Shown here: positions 63,095-64,000 of the stretch, piece by piece
How the letters are laid out: each line of letters begins with the position of its first letter
Position numbering within the stretch: the first letter of the stretch is position 1
Source: Nostoc cf. commune SO-36
GTDB taxonomy: Bacteria > Cyanobacteriota > Cyanobacteriia > Cyanobacteriales > Nostocaceae
Direction: 5' to 3'
Assembly: GCF_023734775.1 (NCBI RefSeq)
Contig: NZ_AP025732.1
Coordinates: 5,516,501-5,580,500, forward strand
DNA length: 64,000 bases
Notes under the pieces: generated by a model
What the model saw: only the letters and a program-made list of their open reading frames with translations
What the model was told of the DNA's origin: nothing
The model's database searches: none
Translations under genes and position numbers: made by a program

Positions 63095-64000
63095 TTAAGC
63101 TACTACAAGGCTCTTATCTACTTGGGGAGTAGGTACTTTCGATTCAACTGCCGTACCCTTGAAGAAGTCAGGATTAGCTTGGGTATAGAACTTGTAAGGA
63201 TTATGGAATACATAAGCCTTAAAGTCCGCTTCAGAAATCACACCTTCTTGTACCAAATCCCAGCTTTCCGCTAGTGGATCGGTCAAATCAGGTACATCCC
63301 AGTGACCAACATCTGAAGAATAAATGGCGTTGATTTTCACACCCAAGGGATTCGCTTTGTCGTTGAATGCTGCTGCGATGGTGCGATCGTCAGACTCGGA
63401 ACCAAAGAAGAAACTATTCACCCAGCGATCGCGGATGTCTTCAATTGTCTCAATCCCGGCTGCGGCAAAGTCTTCCAATTCACTACCAACGGGTGAGCGA
63501 CTATGACGGTTGAAAGAAGAACCCAAGACACTCTTTGTTAATTCCTCTTTACTCAGAGGATGTTCTTGCAGGAACTCGCTACCAAAACGCTCGAACAACA
63601 CGAACAACTCATCAGAATTGGCGTTATCTGGGTTGTAGTTTTGTAGTCCTTTCAGACTGCGCTTGGAGAAACGATCTACTAAATGAATGTAGACGTGAGC
63701 GCCCCAATCTGCACCACCTTCGAGCATAGCTACGCGCAACTGAGGGAAACGTTTGGTAACACCACCAAAGAACAACGCCTTAGCAAATGCTTGGGAACCA
63801 TCGGCAAAGTGACCGATGTGGTTATTCATGTAGTTGCTGATGGAAGAGCGTCCAGTCCAACCTTGACTACCATAATGGGTAGTAATGGGTACACCTAACT
63901 CAACCGCCTTAGCCCAGAATGGATCATAGTCATATTCACTATCTAATCCGTAAAAGTCAATGTAAGAGGCATACTTGGCGATTTCAGGATATTGATCTGC
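63095..64000 (-). CDS. Amidohydrolase-2 family protein (partial, runs off the right edge)
   Basis: The frame enters at 64000 and gives 301 residues. It contains DPFWAKAVELGVPITTHYGSQGW, HIGHFADGSQAFAKALFFGGVTKRFPQLRVAMLEGGADWGAHV and IYSSDVGHWDVPDL, with metal-binding and catalytic His/Asp in the TTHYG and SSDVGHW motifs of the ACMSD-like amidohydrolase_2 family. Such enzymes decarboxylate or hydrolyse aromatic and carboxylic substrates. The N-terminal HxH is outside the window. A C-terminal extension (PTPQVDKSL) is seen. Confidence 0.85.
   Translation of the reverse strand, partial: ADQYPEIAKYASYIDFYGLDSEYDYDPFWAKAVELGVPITTHYGSQGWTGRSSISNYMNNHIGHFADGSQAFAKALFFGGVTKRFPQLRVAMLEGGADWGAHVYIHLVDRFSKRSLKGLQNYNPDNANSDELFVLFERFGSEFLQEHPLSKEELTKSVLGSSFNRHSRSPVGSELEDFAAAGIETIEDIRDRWVNSFFFGSESDDRTIAAAFNDKANPLGVKINAIYSSDVGHWDVPDLTDPLAESWDLVQEGVISEADFKAYVFHNPYKFYTQANPDFFKGTAVESKVPTPQVDKSLVVA

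Overview
The window looks like an accessory replicon (large plasmid or genomic island) of a filamentous cyanobacterium close to Nostoc/Anabaena. The evidence is the frequent HIP1 octamer GCGATCGC, heptanucleotide short tandem repeats (CCCAGTC-type), the GAATTC- and CGCAAAGG-type dispersed repeats common in Nostocales, a PEP-CTERM exported esterase, NIL-domain proteins, a Ser/Thr-kinase/histidine-kinase multi-sensor protein, and typical cyanobacterial insertion sequences. No rRNA, tRNA, ribosomal or photosynthesis genes were seen. A broken ParA-like ATPase and the many dead transposases fit a plasmid, but that is inference.

Layout. 0-2.8 kb is an IS graveyard: four IS4-type transposase fragments, a ParA-like gene with an in-frame stop, and a truncated DsbA-like gene. 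3.1-8.4 kb holds an exported GDSL esterase, an intact type-II NADH dehydrogenase and a row of same-strand gene scraps (ctaB 3' end, a zwf piece, a Cof-type HAD piece, a zinc-ribbon protein, a 5'-truncated tehA, a dps start). 8.5-26.3 kb is almost entirely minus strand and is a catabolic/detoxification island: an LDH-type dehydrogenase, an RclA/MerA-like flavoprotein, an isochorismatase-like hydrolase, DUF302, a SnoaL-like protein, six alpha/beta hydrolases (two in tandem duplication), a MOSC protein, two SDRs, a GMC oxidoreductase, Dps, a chimeric cupin and small exported proteins. 26.4-34 kb carries a DsbA-like thioredoxin-fold protein, a NarL-type response regulator and its giant hybrid kinase, whose N-terminal half is broken by at least eight single-base indels. 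34-38.2 kb is decayed: IS630 and IS1634 remnants (the latter holding a 100-bp MITE), a LysR stump, and frameshifted cadD and DUF202 genes.

38.4-64 kb is an organosulfur island. It contains an Rrf2 (CymR-like) regulator, stand-alone NIL-domain proteins, SsuE, SsuD, a TauD gene split by a TnpB-only insertion sequence, two SsuA-type binding proteins, an SfnB/DszC-like flavin monooxygenase, an ASST-like beta-propeller, a GST, two aldo/keto reductases, a 2OG-Fe(II) oxygenase, a 4Fe-4S ferredoxin beside an AprA-like flavoprotein that is now fused in frame to ABC-exporter membrane helices, and an amidohydrolase running off the right edge. A plausible joint role is uptake of sulfonates or other organosulfur compounds, oxidative release of sulfite, and processing of the carbon remnants. 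No permease or ATPase for the two SsuA-type proteins is in the window.

A theme is genome scrambling: in-frame chimeras (ABC transporter::flavoprotein, hydrolase leader::cupin, possibly two antitoxins), duplicated promoter regions, and genes split by mobile elements. The density of single-base frameshifts between 30.8 and 38.2 kb could be real decay or unpolished sequence. Read mapping would decide.
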